Part shown: positions 15,596 through 24,197 of the stretch, piece after piece
Layout: each line of letters begins with the position of its first letter
Numbering within the stretch: position 1 is the stretch's first letter
Assembly (NCBI RefSeq): GCF_013168275.1
Contig: NZ_AP019547.1
Span: 1,054,001 to 1,118,000 of the forward strand
Length of the DNA stretch: 64,000 nt
Direction: 5' to 3'
Source of the DNA: Candidatus Nitrotoga sp. AM1P
Lineage (GTDB): Bacteria > Pseudomonadota > Gammaproteobacteria > Burkholderiales > Gallionellaceae
Position numbers and translations under genes: made by a program
The notes under the pieces: model-generated
Databases searched by the model: none
Told to the model about the DNA's origin: nothing
What the model saw: the letters and a program-made list of their open reading frames with translations, nothing else

Positions 15596-18253
15596 GTGAG
15601 CGAACTGGAATCGTATTATCGTTATTGGGGCAAAGCACAACCATCCGAGGATGGCCAGGCAGCGTTTCACTTGTTGCCGTTTCATTGTCTGGATGTGGCG
15701 GCAGTGGGTGCTACTTGGTGGAAACAGAGCACTTCCTTACGGCGTCAGCTTGCAAGCCAGGTGCAACTTGATGCGACGTCACCGATATTAAAAGCATGGG
15801 TACTTTTTTTCATTGCCTTGCATGATCTTGGTAAATTGGATGTGCGATTTCAGATGAAGGCGCCCAGCGTGCTCAACCATCTCCAAACAATCAATGACCC
15901 AGACGACTTACCTTACCGCAGTGAATCTGAAAAATACTTTCACGGAGAAGCAGGTTATGACTGGTTTTTAAAGGAAGGGCATTTTTACCTCGGATTAGAA
16001 AAAACTTCAATGTATGAAGATCTACGAGATGCATGGCGACCCTGGCTGGGTGCAGTCGCTGGGCATCATGGCCACATCGTTAGGCAAGAAAATGGCATGC
16101 ATCCGCCGGATGCAGAGGATTATTTAGTTTTACAAGATAGCTTCGTGCGAAAGGCATGGATGGAAGCATTGGCGGCAATTTTTCTGGCGCCTGCGGGTTT
16201 GTCTTTACACGATCAACCTCCCGTGTTGAATCGTGAGGATATGCCCTATCTGGCCGGTTTCTGTGCCGTTTGCGACTGGCTTGGCTCCAACGAAACATGG
16301 TTTCGCTATACCGGCGATGAATGTGTAGAGCTGAAAAAATATTTTGATGAGCGTTGCCGCGATGTCGAAGAGCAAAGCCTGATTGAACATTGTGGTTTGA
16401 TGCATCAGGCGGCACCTTATAGCGGCATTGCAGCGTTGCTCAATGCGAATGAATTCCCGCGTCAGCTCCAAACGGTTATCAATGCACTGCCGCTACAAAC
16501 TGGCCTCACATTGGTGGAAGCCCCTACTGGCTCTGGTAAAACGGAAACTGCCCTGGCTTATGCCTGGCGGTTACTCGATGCAGGTCTTGCCGACAGCATT
16601 GTTTTTGCCCTCCCTACGCAAGCCACGGCAAATGCGATGTGGGAAAGGCTCAATCATTTTGCCGATATCTTGTTTGGTGCGAATAGCAATCTAGTCTTGG
16701 CGCACGGTCGCGCACGCTGGCATGACGGTCATGCGCAACTCAAAGAGGCTGCTTCTCAGCGCAGTGCGCAAACCACGGAGGATATTCGTGTGCAATGCGG
16801 TGAATGGATTGCCGAAAGCCGTAAGCGGGTTTTCCTCGGGCAGATTGGAGTTTGTACTGTCGATCAGGTGCTGTTATCTGTTTTGCCGCTGCGCCATAAA
16901 TTTGTACGTGGGTTCGGCGTAATGAAGTCGGTACTAATCGTCGATGAAGTACACGCTTACGACCACTATATGTACGGCTTGCTGCACAGCGTGCTGAGCC
17001 AGCAACGTCGGGCGGGTGGCAGTGCAGTGCTACTCTCAGCAACATTACCCGCCAGCCAACGCAATCAATTGGCGCTGGCTTGGTGCAGTGCAAGCACTTT
17101 GCCCGCCGATGCGCCTTATCCATTGTTAACGCACATCGCTGCCGATGGAAAAATCACCCCGGTACAAATTACCGATTCTGCACAATTACCACCTGAAAGA
17201 ACGGTTACCATCGAATGCATCCAGCAGCCTAATCTCTGGCCAAACGATGAATTACTTGATCGCGTCATCCATGCCGCAGAAGTCGGTGCACGCGTCGTGA
17301 TCATTTGTAATCTAGTGGATAACGCCCAACAACTTGCCCGTCACCTTAGCCAAAAAACCACGACGCCTGTCGATCTATTCCATGCGCGTTATCGCTTCGC
17401 AGACCGGCAAGCGAAAGAGGAAATGGTACTTGCGCAATATGGCCGACATGCTGAGCGCAGCGGCGGGCGCATCTTGGTCGCCACGCAAGTGGTGGAACAA
17501 AGTCTTGATCTTGATTTCGATTGGCTCATTACGCAGCTATGCCCGGTAGATTTACTGTTCCAACGCTTAGGACGGCTGCATCGTCATCAACGTGATAACC
17601 GCCCTGCTGGGTTTGAGCAGCCAACTTGCACGGTACTGACTGCGCCAGATGCAAATTACGGATTGCATAAGCTGATTTACGGCAATACCCGTGTACTTTG
17701 GCGCACGCAGAAATTGCTTGAAGCGCACTCATCCATTTATTTTCCAGCGGCATACCGTGACTGGATAGAGCAAGTGTACGAGCGACCTAGCTGGGAAGGC
17801 GAGCCTGAGCCTATTGCGTTGGACTTTGAAAAATTCCATGTCGTACAAAATGCCAAGCGCGATCTAGCAAAAAGGCTCTCCAACGACACCATGAATCCAC
17901 TGGCCGACAGCGACAATAACGTGCGGGTATTAACGCGTGACGGTGAGATGTCTCTGTCTGTTGTCTTGCTCGATACCGACGATAAGCTACTTTACGATCC
18001 CGATCCATTGCCGCATCCGGATGCATGGGATCGCGCCGAGAAAATTTCTTTGGGTTCGGTCAGCGTACCTCATACATGGGCAAATTCAATGCCAGAACCG
18101 AATAACGCTTACGAAATTTTGCTAATAATGAAATTGCAGGATGGCGTCTGGCGAGGGGAATGTAAAGCTTGTGAATATGCTTACACCCGCATGTATGGTC
18201 TCGAGCGAGAAAAGAAAAGTCCCCGCAAAAGCGGGGAACACAATAATGATTAA
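15596..18253 (+). CDS. cas3: CRISPR-associated helicase/nuclease Cas3 (type I-E)
   Basis: An 885-residue fusion of an N-terminal HD nuclease and an SF2 helicase, recruited by Cascade to nick, unwind and degrade target DNA. HD residues: H30 and the H76-D77 pair (IALHDLGKLD), plus HGEAGYDW and the GHHGH motif. Helicase: Walker A APTGSGKTE near 311, DEVH near 450, SAT near 481 (LLSATLP), and motif VI QRLGRLHRH near 655. Length and motifs are normal for I-E. The in-frame start is the GTG at 15596; an ATG four bases earlier is out of frame and closes soon. The last ~12 codons also encode, on the other strand, a CRISPR-repeat-like hairpin. Confidence 0.95.
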   Translation: MSELESYYRYWGKAQPSEDGQAAFHLLPFHCLDVAAVGATWWKQSTSLRRQLASQVQLDATSPILKAWVLFFIALHDLGKLDVRFQMKAPSVLNHLQTINDPDDLPYRSESEKYFHGEAGYDWFLKEGHFYLGLEKTSMYEDLRDAWRPWLGAVAGHHGHIVRQENGMHPPDAEDYLVLQDSFVRKAWMEALAAIFLAPAGLSLHDQPPVLNREDMPYLAGFCAVCDWLGSNETWFRYTGDECVELKKYFDERCRDVEEQSLIEHCGLMHQAAPYSGIAALLNANEFPRQLQTVINALPLQTGLTLVEAPTGSGKTETALAYAWRLLDAGLADSIVFALPTQATANAMWERLNHFADILFGANSNLVLAHGRARWHDGHAQLKEAASQRSAQTTEDIRVQCGEWIAESRKRVFLGQIGVCTVDQVLLSVLPLRHKFVRGFGVMKSVLIVDEVHAYDHYMYGLLHSVLSQQRRAGGSAVLLSATLPASQRNQLALAWCSASTLPADAPYPLLTHIAADGKITPVQITDSAQLPPERTVTIECIQQPNLWPNDELLDRVIHAAEVGARVVIICNLVDNAQQLARHLSQKTTTPVDLFHARYRFADRQAKEEMVLAQYGRHAERSGGRILVATQVVEQSLDLDFDWLITQLCPVDLLFQRLGRLHRHQRDNRPAGFEQPTCTVLTAPDANYGLHKLIYGNTRVLWRTQKLLEAHSSIYFPAAYRDWIEQVYERPSWEGEPEPIALDFEKFHVVQNAKRDLAKRLSNDTMNPLADSDNNVRVLTRDGEMSLSVVLLDTDDKLLYDPDPLPHPDAWDRAEKISLGSVSVPHTWANSMPEPNNAYEILLIMKLQDGVWRGECKACEYAYTRMYGLEREKKSPRKSGEHNND

Positions 18254-18302
18254 AAAGTTAATCAAAATCCTAACGGTACATCCCTAAAAAATTAAGGAAC
18301 CT
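18213..18302 (-). ncRNA. Solitary crRNA-like RNA (CreR/CreA-type candidate)
   Basis: Read on the minus strand, GGGATGTACCG (ends 18274) matches the 3' end of the local CRISPR repeat (GGGATGAACCG), giving a handle ATGTACCG. Exactly 32 nt follow (18273-18242), the normal I-E spacer length. Then comes GTGTTCCCC-GCTTTTG-CGGGGA (18241-18220), whose first nine bases equal the repeat and whose stem (CCCCGC/GCGGGG) replaces the repeat stem (CCCCAC/GTGGGG) with compensating changes. A T-rich stretch (ACTTTTCTTTTC) follows and could terminate it. A weak promoter (TTGTAG at 18335-18330, TAAAGT at 18312-18307, 17 nt apart) would start RNA near 18300. The pseudo-spacer's first 13 nt match 18359-18347, next to an AAG PAM. 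Confidence 0.75.
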
Positions 18303-18327
18303 AAATACTTTACTAAATCTAGTAGCA

Positions 18328-18389
18328 TTCTACAAGATCTGGTTATATCAAAATCCTAACTTGTAAAAATATAAAAACCAGATTACAGT
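18328..18389 (+). promoter_or_regulatory. Partial protospacer overlapping the probable cse1-operon promoter
   Basis: The 14-bp sequence ATCAAAATCCTAAC at 18347-18360 repeats 18261-18274, the seed end of the crRNA-like spacer. On the minus strand it is preceded by AAG (18362-18360), the classic I-E PAM. Plus-strand promoter options are TTGTAA (18361-18366)/TACAGT (18384-18389) with a 17-nt gap, or a -10 TATAAA at 18370-18375 with its -35 inside the seed match. In both cases Cascade bound at 18328-18362 would block transcription toward cse1. Confidence 0.6.
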
Positions 18390-18418
18390 CCCGTATGTTT
18401 ATTAAATACGGGGACTTT

Positions 18419-18547
18419 ATGAGCTATTTTTTGATCTGGTTGCGTTGCATAGTTCGAGAGGCAAACAAAATACAACCTCACGGCTTAATGTTGTTTGTTC
18501 TGATTTTTGCCAGTTTTATCATTTTATTAATTGGGATAAAGACATGA
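18419..18547 (+). CDS. 42-residue putative membrane peptide coupled to cse1
   Basis: Not recognised. An ATG with GGGGA 4-5 nt upstream opens a 42-codon ORF whose TGA overlaps the cse1 ATG (ATGA), the normal sign of translational coupling. The peptide begins MSYFLIWLRCIV and ends with a hydrophobic segment (LMLFVLIFASFIILLIG) plus IKT, so it could insert in the membrane. Its ribosome-binding site lies in the right arm of a hairpin (GTCCCGTAT at 18388-18396 with ATACGGGGAC at 18406-18415). It could be a toxin held in check by the crRNA-like RNA (CreT role), a leader peptide for cse1, or chance. Confidence 0.45.
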   Translation: MSYFLIWLRCIVREANKIQPHGLMLFVLIFASFIILLIGIKT

Positions 18548-20049
18548 ATTTATACCGCGATGCATGGATTCCCGTTCGTAGCACTGATGCAGACTTTCAG
18601 TTAATCAGCCTAAAGCGACTGCTTTGTCAAGATGAAGCTTGGCAAATTTCCATACCGCGCGATGACATGGAGCTGGCCTGTCTGCAATTACTTATTTCAC
18701 TGGTACAGGTGGCCTTTACACCGACTGACGAAATAGCGTGGCGGCAAAAAATGCGCTCATTGCTGGATGAAGCGGCCTTTGACGCAGACGTTGCGCCTTT
18801 GCGGGACTGGTTCGATTTAGATCATCCCGTGCATCCATTCATGCAAACGCGTGGTGTGAAATCGGCCGAAGCCACACCGATTCAAAAGTTGCTGGTTGGT
18901 CTGCCAGAAGGAAATAATCACACTTTCTTTAACATGCCAGGTGAAGTTAGCCACTTGGGTGCGTCAATGGCTGCTATCGCACTCTTTAATCAGGCATCCA
19001 ATACGCCCAGTTTCGGTGGTGGCTTTAAAGGCGGATTACGTGGTACACCCGTGACTACTTTGATTACCGGTGATGACTTGCGGCAGATCATATGGCGCAA
19101 TGTATTACATGAGGAGATATTGCGGCGAATCATGCCTTGGTATGAGGTTACTAAAAATCAGCCACCTAGCTGGGTTGAGCGGATTAAATCAGGTGACAAA
19201 ATACACGCCAATCAAATTGGGCTGTTGCGTGGCCTGTTTTGGCAGCCCAACTTGGTAGAGCTAATTCCAGCCAACACTGAGCGAAGTTGTGATGTATTGC
19301 AGGGTAAAGCACAAAGTGGATATAGCGGATTCAATAAAGAAAAATTTATATTTGAAGTCATTGGCTTGTGGCCTCACCCACATAGCCCACGTGAATTTGA
19401 AATAAAAAAAGAAGGGCGTACAGAACGCTTTTTGGGCTTCACTACGACTGCACCCGCTTGGACGCAGTGCGGCCATTTTTTATTTGACCAGTTAGGCGCT
19501 AGCCAAGCCAAAGAAGGAAGCAATGCGGCTGCTGTTGTAACGCAATGGCGAGAGTCTGGAGCAAGCAATCTACGCTTGATTATCGGCGGCTATCGCAACA
19601 AGCAAGCCTCAATTTTGCAGCGCCGCCATGAGTCACTGAGTATAGGCGAAGGTTGGCAGAGCCAAAATGGTCAACAAACCATTGAGTGGGCTATCGGGCA
19701 AGCGCTATCTGTCAAAAAACTCCTGCGTGGCAAGTTATACAGTGTCGTGAAAGGCAACCGTGACAAAGGTTTGAAAGCACTGGGTGCTGATATTCACGAA
19801 CTTGGGGAGACGTTTTTTTATCAGCGAACCGAAAACTTGATTCAAACCTGGTTAAAGGAAATGACACGCACCGAAAGAAGGGAAGAAAAAGCGCTGTTCA
19901 CAGCAGACCTTAGCCAGATCTGTCGGAAGATATTTGAAGAAGTTACTGATCCGTATTGCCAAAACCCCGCATTAATTCGTACCGTGGCATTAGCCAAACG
20001 GAGTCTAAATTTTGAATTGAATAAATTGAAGGAGCTAATCGCACAATGA
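18544..20049 (+). CDS. cse1: Cascade large subunit Cas8e (Cse1/CasA)
   Basis: A 501-residue large subunit of the type I-E Cascade complex. It recognises the PAM and recruits Cas3. The start at 18544 (MNLYRDAWIPVR) is the canonical family N-terminus; the frame is open for 33 codons upstream but that part is not family-like. Cse1-type segments include HPFMQTRG, FFNMPGEVSHLG and GGGFKGGLRGTPVTTLI, followed by the C-terminal helical bundle. The start overlaps the stop of the 42-residue ORF and the stop overlaps the cse2 start (ATGA), so it belongs to a tightly coupled operon that begins after the cas3-cse1 gap. Confidence 0.94.
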   Translation: MNLYRDAWIPVRSTDADFQLISLKRLLCQDEAWQISIPRDDMELACLQLLISLVQVAFTPTDEIAWRQKMRSLLDEAAFDADVAPLRDWFDLDHPVHPFMQTRGVKSAEATPIQKLLVGLPEGNNHTFFNMPGEVSHLGASMAAIALFNQASNTPSFGGGFKGGLRGTPVTTLITGDDLRQIIWRNVLHEEILRRIMPWYEVTKNQPPSWVERIKSGDKIHANQIGLLRGLFWQPNLVELIPANTERSCDVLQGKAQSGYSGFNKEKFIFEVIGLWPHPHSPREFEIKKEGRTERFLGFTTTAPAWTQCGHFLFDQLGASQAKEGSNAAAVVTQWRESGASNLRLIIGGYRNKQASILQRRHESLSIGEGWQSQNGQQTIEWAIGQALSVKKLLRGKLYSVVKGNRDKGLKALGADIHELGETFFYQRTENLIQTWLKEMTRTERREEKALFTADLSQICRKIFEEVTDPYCQNPALIRTVALAKRSLNFELNKLKELIAQ

Positions 20050-20519
20050 ACATCGTTCAATCTTCCTCTAAGAAAGCACTGCCGGATTTTGTGGCACTTT
20101 ATAAGCATTACGAAATATTAAGCAAAAATGGTAATTTGCGCTCGCAATTAGGCAAGCGGATTGGCAAGCCAGAGGAGCTACGTGATCGACCTGCCTATTA
20201 TCGTTTATTTCCAGGTGAAAGCCCTCCAAAATGGGGGGAGAGAGTTATCTTCTTAATGCCCTTTTGCACCCATCAGCCAGGTGCGGTTTCGCTAGGACAG
20301 AAACTAGCAGAGGCTAAAATTTCAGAAGCACGCCTTCTGCAAGTCATCCGCGCGGACTACGACAATGATCTGATTCAGTTACGTCGCTTGGTGCAACACG
20401 TTGCACCGCCCGTCGATTGGTCAGCACTGGGCACTACTCTTTATTTCTGGAATGAGAAAGCCAAACGCGAGCTACTTGAAGATTTCTTTATCCATCAATC
20501 TGCCAAACCCAACAAATAA
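20046..20519 (+). CDS. cse2: Cascade small subunit Cse2 (CasB)
   Basis: A 157-residue helical small subunit of I-E Cascade, normally present as two copies that hold the displaced non-target strand. The family pattern is seen in the Arg-rich middle (GKRIGKPEELRDRPAYYRLF), in FLMPFCTHQPG and in ARLLQVIRADYDNDLIQLRRLVQHV. Length is normal for Cse2 (~160). It starts inside the cse1 stop codon (ATGA) and is followed after 14 nt by cas7e, whose GGAG-type ribosome-binding site lies in the gap. Confidence 0.92.
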   Translation: MNIVQSSSKKALPDFVALYKHYEILSKNGNLRSQLGKRIGKPEELRDRPAYYRLFPGESPPKWGERVIFLMPFCTHQPGAVSLGQKLAEAKISEARLLQVIRADYDNDLIQLRRLVQHVAPPVDWSALGTTLYFWNEKAKRELLEDFFIHQSAKPNK

Positions 20520-20533
20520 CGGAGCGCATTTAC

Positions 20534-21655
20534 ATGAACAAAAATTTTGTCAATTTCCACATTCTCATTTCACACAGCCCATCTTGCTTAAACCGTGATG
20601 ATATGAATATGCAAAAAACAGCAACTTTCGGTGGTGCACGACGGGTACGAATCTCCAGCCAAAGCCTGAAAAGGTCGTTTCGTACTAGCGATTATTACCA
20701 TCAGCACTTGGGTGAGCGTTCTATTCGGACGCGGGAATTAGGGCGTTTGTCAGTTGCGCTTACCAGTGCATTGGCAGGCAAATATCCTGATACCGTTATT
20801 CAAAAAACTTTGGGATTGATATCTGGTAAAGAAGAATTTGCCACAGATGCCAAAGCGGATGCCGTCGCACCTTGGTCGCTAGCCGAGTTTGCCAAGCTGT
20901 GTGACCTAGTGCAACAAGCTGAAATCGATGGCATAGATGCTAAAAAGTTAGAAAAGAAAATAGCCGACGAAACGACTGCTCTCAAACAGGCAATGGCAGA
21001 CAACCTCGATATTGCTCTTTCGGGCCGTATGGCCACCAGTGGCTTGATGACCAGCGTAGACGGCGCATTAGCTGTCGCGCATTCCATCACCACCCATACG
21101 GCAGAATCGGATATTGACTGGTTTACTGCCGTCGATGACTTGATAAGCGATGCTGGCGAAGTGGGTGCAGGACATTTGGATACGCAAGAATTTTCCTCCG
21201 GCGTGTTTTATCGCTACGCCAGCCTTAATCTGAAACAGTTGCAGGTGAATTTGGGATTGTTGCCCAACATGAAAGCGGCAGAAACGGAAAATTCACGCAG
21301 CCGCGCGCTAGACATCGCTGCGCATGCGCTGCATTTACTGGCAACCGTAGTGCCAGATGCAAAGCAACAATCCTTTGCCGCCCATAATATGGCTGACTTT
21401 GCACTTGTGAGCCTTGCTGATCAACCGGTCTCTTTGGCCAATGCCTTTGAAAAGCCAGTGATTGGCAAGGGTGGGCTGTTGCAACCGTCCGTTAATACAT
21501 TGGTAGATTACTGGCAGCGTATTCATCATGGTTATGGTTTGGATGAACAAGCGGGTGCGTTCTCCTTGTCTGTGCAGGAAAGTATAGGAGGTTTACATAT
21601 TCACGCAACCTTGTCCGATTTGGAAAAATGGTTGCGCGCTGATGGTCAACGCTAA
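20534..21655 (+). CDS. cas7e: Cascade backbone subunit Cas7e (Cse4/CasC)
   Basis: A 373-residue backbone protein; six copies wrap the crRNA spacer in I-E Cascade. Clear family motifs are the N-terminus VNFHILISHSPSCLNRDD, the RNA-binding stretch TATFGGARRVRISSQSLKRSFR, the central SGRMATSGLMTSVDGALAVAHSITTH region, and DWFTAVDDL with GAGHLDTQEFSSGVFYRYA. It has a good ribosome-binding site (GGAGCG) and follows cse2. Nothing in the sequence suggests damage. Confidence 0.94.
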   Translation: MNKNFVNFHILISHSPSCLNRDDMNMQKTATFGGARRVRISSQSLKRSFRTSDYYHQHLGERSIRTRELGRLSVALTSALAGKYPDTVIQKTLGLISGKEEFATDAKADAVAPWSLAEFAKLCDLVQQAEIDGIDAKKLEKKIADETTALKQAMADNLDIALSGRMATSGLMTSVDGALAVAHSITTHTAESDIDWFTAVDDLISDAGEVGAGHLDTQEFSSGVFYRYASLNLKQLQVNLGLLPNMKAAETENSRSRALDIAAHALHLLATVVPDAKQQSFAAHNMADFALVSLADQPVSLANAFEKPVIGKGGLLQPSVNTLVDYWQRIHHGYGLDEQAGAFSLSVQESIGGLHIHATLSDLEKWLRADGQR

Positions 21656-21664
21656 AGGATTGCC

Positions 21665-22321
21665 ATGTATTCATTTCTCATCTTGAAACTGGATGGTGTG
21701 ATGCAAGCGTGGGGTGACCACACTTACGAGGATTACCGTCCGACGGTTAATTTCCCTACACGTTCCGGTTTGCTCGGGCTGCTTGCCGCTTGCATGGGTA
21801 TTGAGCGTTCGGACGTGGCGGGATTGGCCGAACTGGATAAAAGTCTATGCTTTAGTATTCGTGCAGATTCAGAGAAGACAATCAAGCTGACTGATTTTCA
21901 TACCGTGATGAATGCTCGCAAAGTCGATATTCGTAAATCGGGTGAATACCCGGTTGTGTCACGCCGCGAATATCTTTGTGATGCTAAATTCACGGTGGCG
22001 ATTGGACTGAGTGAACATACCAGCGTCACGTTTGACACCATTCAGCGTGCACTGAAACAACCGGTCTACACCCCAGTTCTTGGTCGTCGATCCTGCCCGA
22101 TTTCCCGTCCATTGCTGGTTCACACTATGGAAGCAGTAGATGCACTGGCCGCGTTGGCGCAGTTTGAACCGAATCAGGGGACGATCTATACCGATTCACC
22201 CGCATTGCGCAATGATCGGCAGATTCGTCTGCGCGATGTACCACGACATGCGCGTGTGCGTCAGTTTGCTACCCGAATGGTGTCTGTCTATCCGAAAGGG
22301 AGCACTCATGTACCTGAGTAA
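21665..22321 (+). CDS. cas5e: Cascade subunit Cas5e (CasD)
   Basis: A 218-residue RAMP protein that caps the 5' handle of the crRNA in Cascade. The family N-terminus (YSFLILKLDGVMQAWGDHTYEDYRPTVNFPTRSGLLGLLAACMGIER) is complete, and the TPVLGRRSCPISRP loop and C-terminal DVPRHARVRQFATRMV are as expected. It starts 9 nt after cas7e with AAAGGA upstream, and its 3' end overlaps the cas6e start by 14 nt, so translation is coupled. Confidence 0.94.
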   Translation: MYSFLILKLDGVMQAWGDHTYEDYRPTVNFPTRSGLLGLLAACMGIERSDVAGLAELDKSLCFSIRADSEKTIKLTDFHTVMNARKVDIRKSGEYPVVSRREYLCDAKFTVAIGLSEHTSVTFDTIQRALKQPVYTPVLGRRSCPISRPLLVHTMEAVDALAALAQFEPNQGTIYTDSPALRNDRQIRLRDVPRHARVRQFATRMVSVYPKGSTHVPE

Positions 22322-22898
22322 AGTGCAGCTTGATTGGAGCGCATCGCGCAATCCTTATGAATGGCATCGGGCCTTATGGCAGCTATTCCCTAATCGCCCT
22401 GATGATGCGCGGGATTTTTTATTTCGCATGGAACAACTGCAAGCGGGAAAAGGCGCAGTGTTGCTGCTGCAATCGGCAATACCCCCGTTGGAATCCATTG
22501 CCAATGCATCTTTAATTGCGCCTACCAAAATGCTTAATTTAAGCAAATTATCTACAGGCCAAGCGTTGCGATTCCGGTTGACGGCCAACGTCATCAAAAC
22601 CATTCGCGATCAGAAAAATCCTGAGAAAAGAGTGCGCGTGCCGTTGGTACGGGAAGATGAGCAACAAGCATGGTTGGCACGGAAATTGGAAGGCGCTGCA
22701 ACGCTTGATGAAGTCACGTTGCAAAAAAATGCGCCATTGCTTTTTCGGCGCGGAGGTAGTGCAGGCAAATTGGTGACGGTGACATTTGATGGGATATTGA
22801 CGGTGACTAACCCAGAGGTCTTTCGTAACTTGGTTGCCAACGGTATTGGTGCTGCAAAAAGCTTTGGCTGCGGTTTGCTTACTATGGCCAGGACATAG
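22308..22898 (+). CDS. cas6e: crRNA-processing endoribonuclease Cas6e (CasE)
   Basis: A 196-residue RAMP endonuclease that cleaves the repeat RNA 3' of its stem, leaving an 8-nt 5' handle. The frame extends 56 codons upstream of 22308, but MYLSKVQLDW is the natural Cas6e N-terminus and GGGAG lies 6 nt before the ATG. The catalytic-region His is present near YEWHRALWQLFP, and the C-terminal Gly-rich loop (NGIGAAKSFGCGLLTMA) is intact. It overlaps cas5e by 14 nt. It should also process the crRNA-like element between cas3 and cse1, which keeps the stem shape. Confidence 0.93.
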   Translation: MYLSKVQLDWSASRNPYEWHRALWQLFPNRPDDARDFLFRMEQLQAGKGAVLLLQSAIPPLESIANASLIAPTKMLNLSKLSTGQALRFRLTANVIKTIRDQKNPEKRVRVPLVREDEQQAWLARKLEGAATLDEVTLQKNAPLLFRRGGSAGKLVTVTFDGILTVTNPEVFRNLVANGIGAAKSFGCGLLTMART

Positions 22899-22901
22899 CA
22901 C

Positions 22902-24090
<1,189 letters not shown>

Positions 24091-24197
24091 TCTGACGTAT
24101 GAGCATGGCCGTTCTTTAACAAACTAAATTGATGTAAAAATTCGGTAGGAAACTGAATCACTATATAAACATTAATAATCAATTTATTATATTTAGT
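24091..24197 (+). promoter_or_regulatory. CRISPR leader with an IHF site
   Basis: A 107-bp AT-rich leader between cas2e and the first repeat. AATCAATTTATTA (24177-24189) fits the IHF consensus WATCAANNNNTTR exactly and ends 8 bp before the first repeat. IHF bending is needed for leader-end integration in I-E systems. Confidence 0.7.

Noticed and set aside
15592..15780. ATG at 15592 as the cas3 start
   Set aside because: It is in another frame and closes after about 60 codons; the GTG at 15596 opens the Cas3 frame with the expected N-terminus.
18219..18241. Hairpin near the cas3 end as a simple terminator of cas3
   Set aside because: On the plus strand no T run follows the stem (AACACAATAATG). 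The identity to the CRISPR repeat and the spacing to the handle fit a crRNA-like element better. Termination of the minus-strand RNA remains possible.
18242..18273. Ordinary self-targeting spacer that would cause DNA cutting
   Set aside because: Complementarity to 18328-18359 stops after 13 nt, too little for Cas3 recruitment in known I-E systems; repression is the more likely outcome.
18445..18543. Longer cse1 start at 18445
   Set aside because: The 33 upstream codons do not resemble Cse1, while MNLYRDAWIPVR at 18544 is the family N-terminus.
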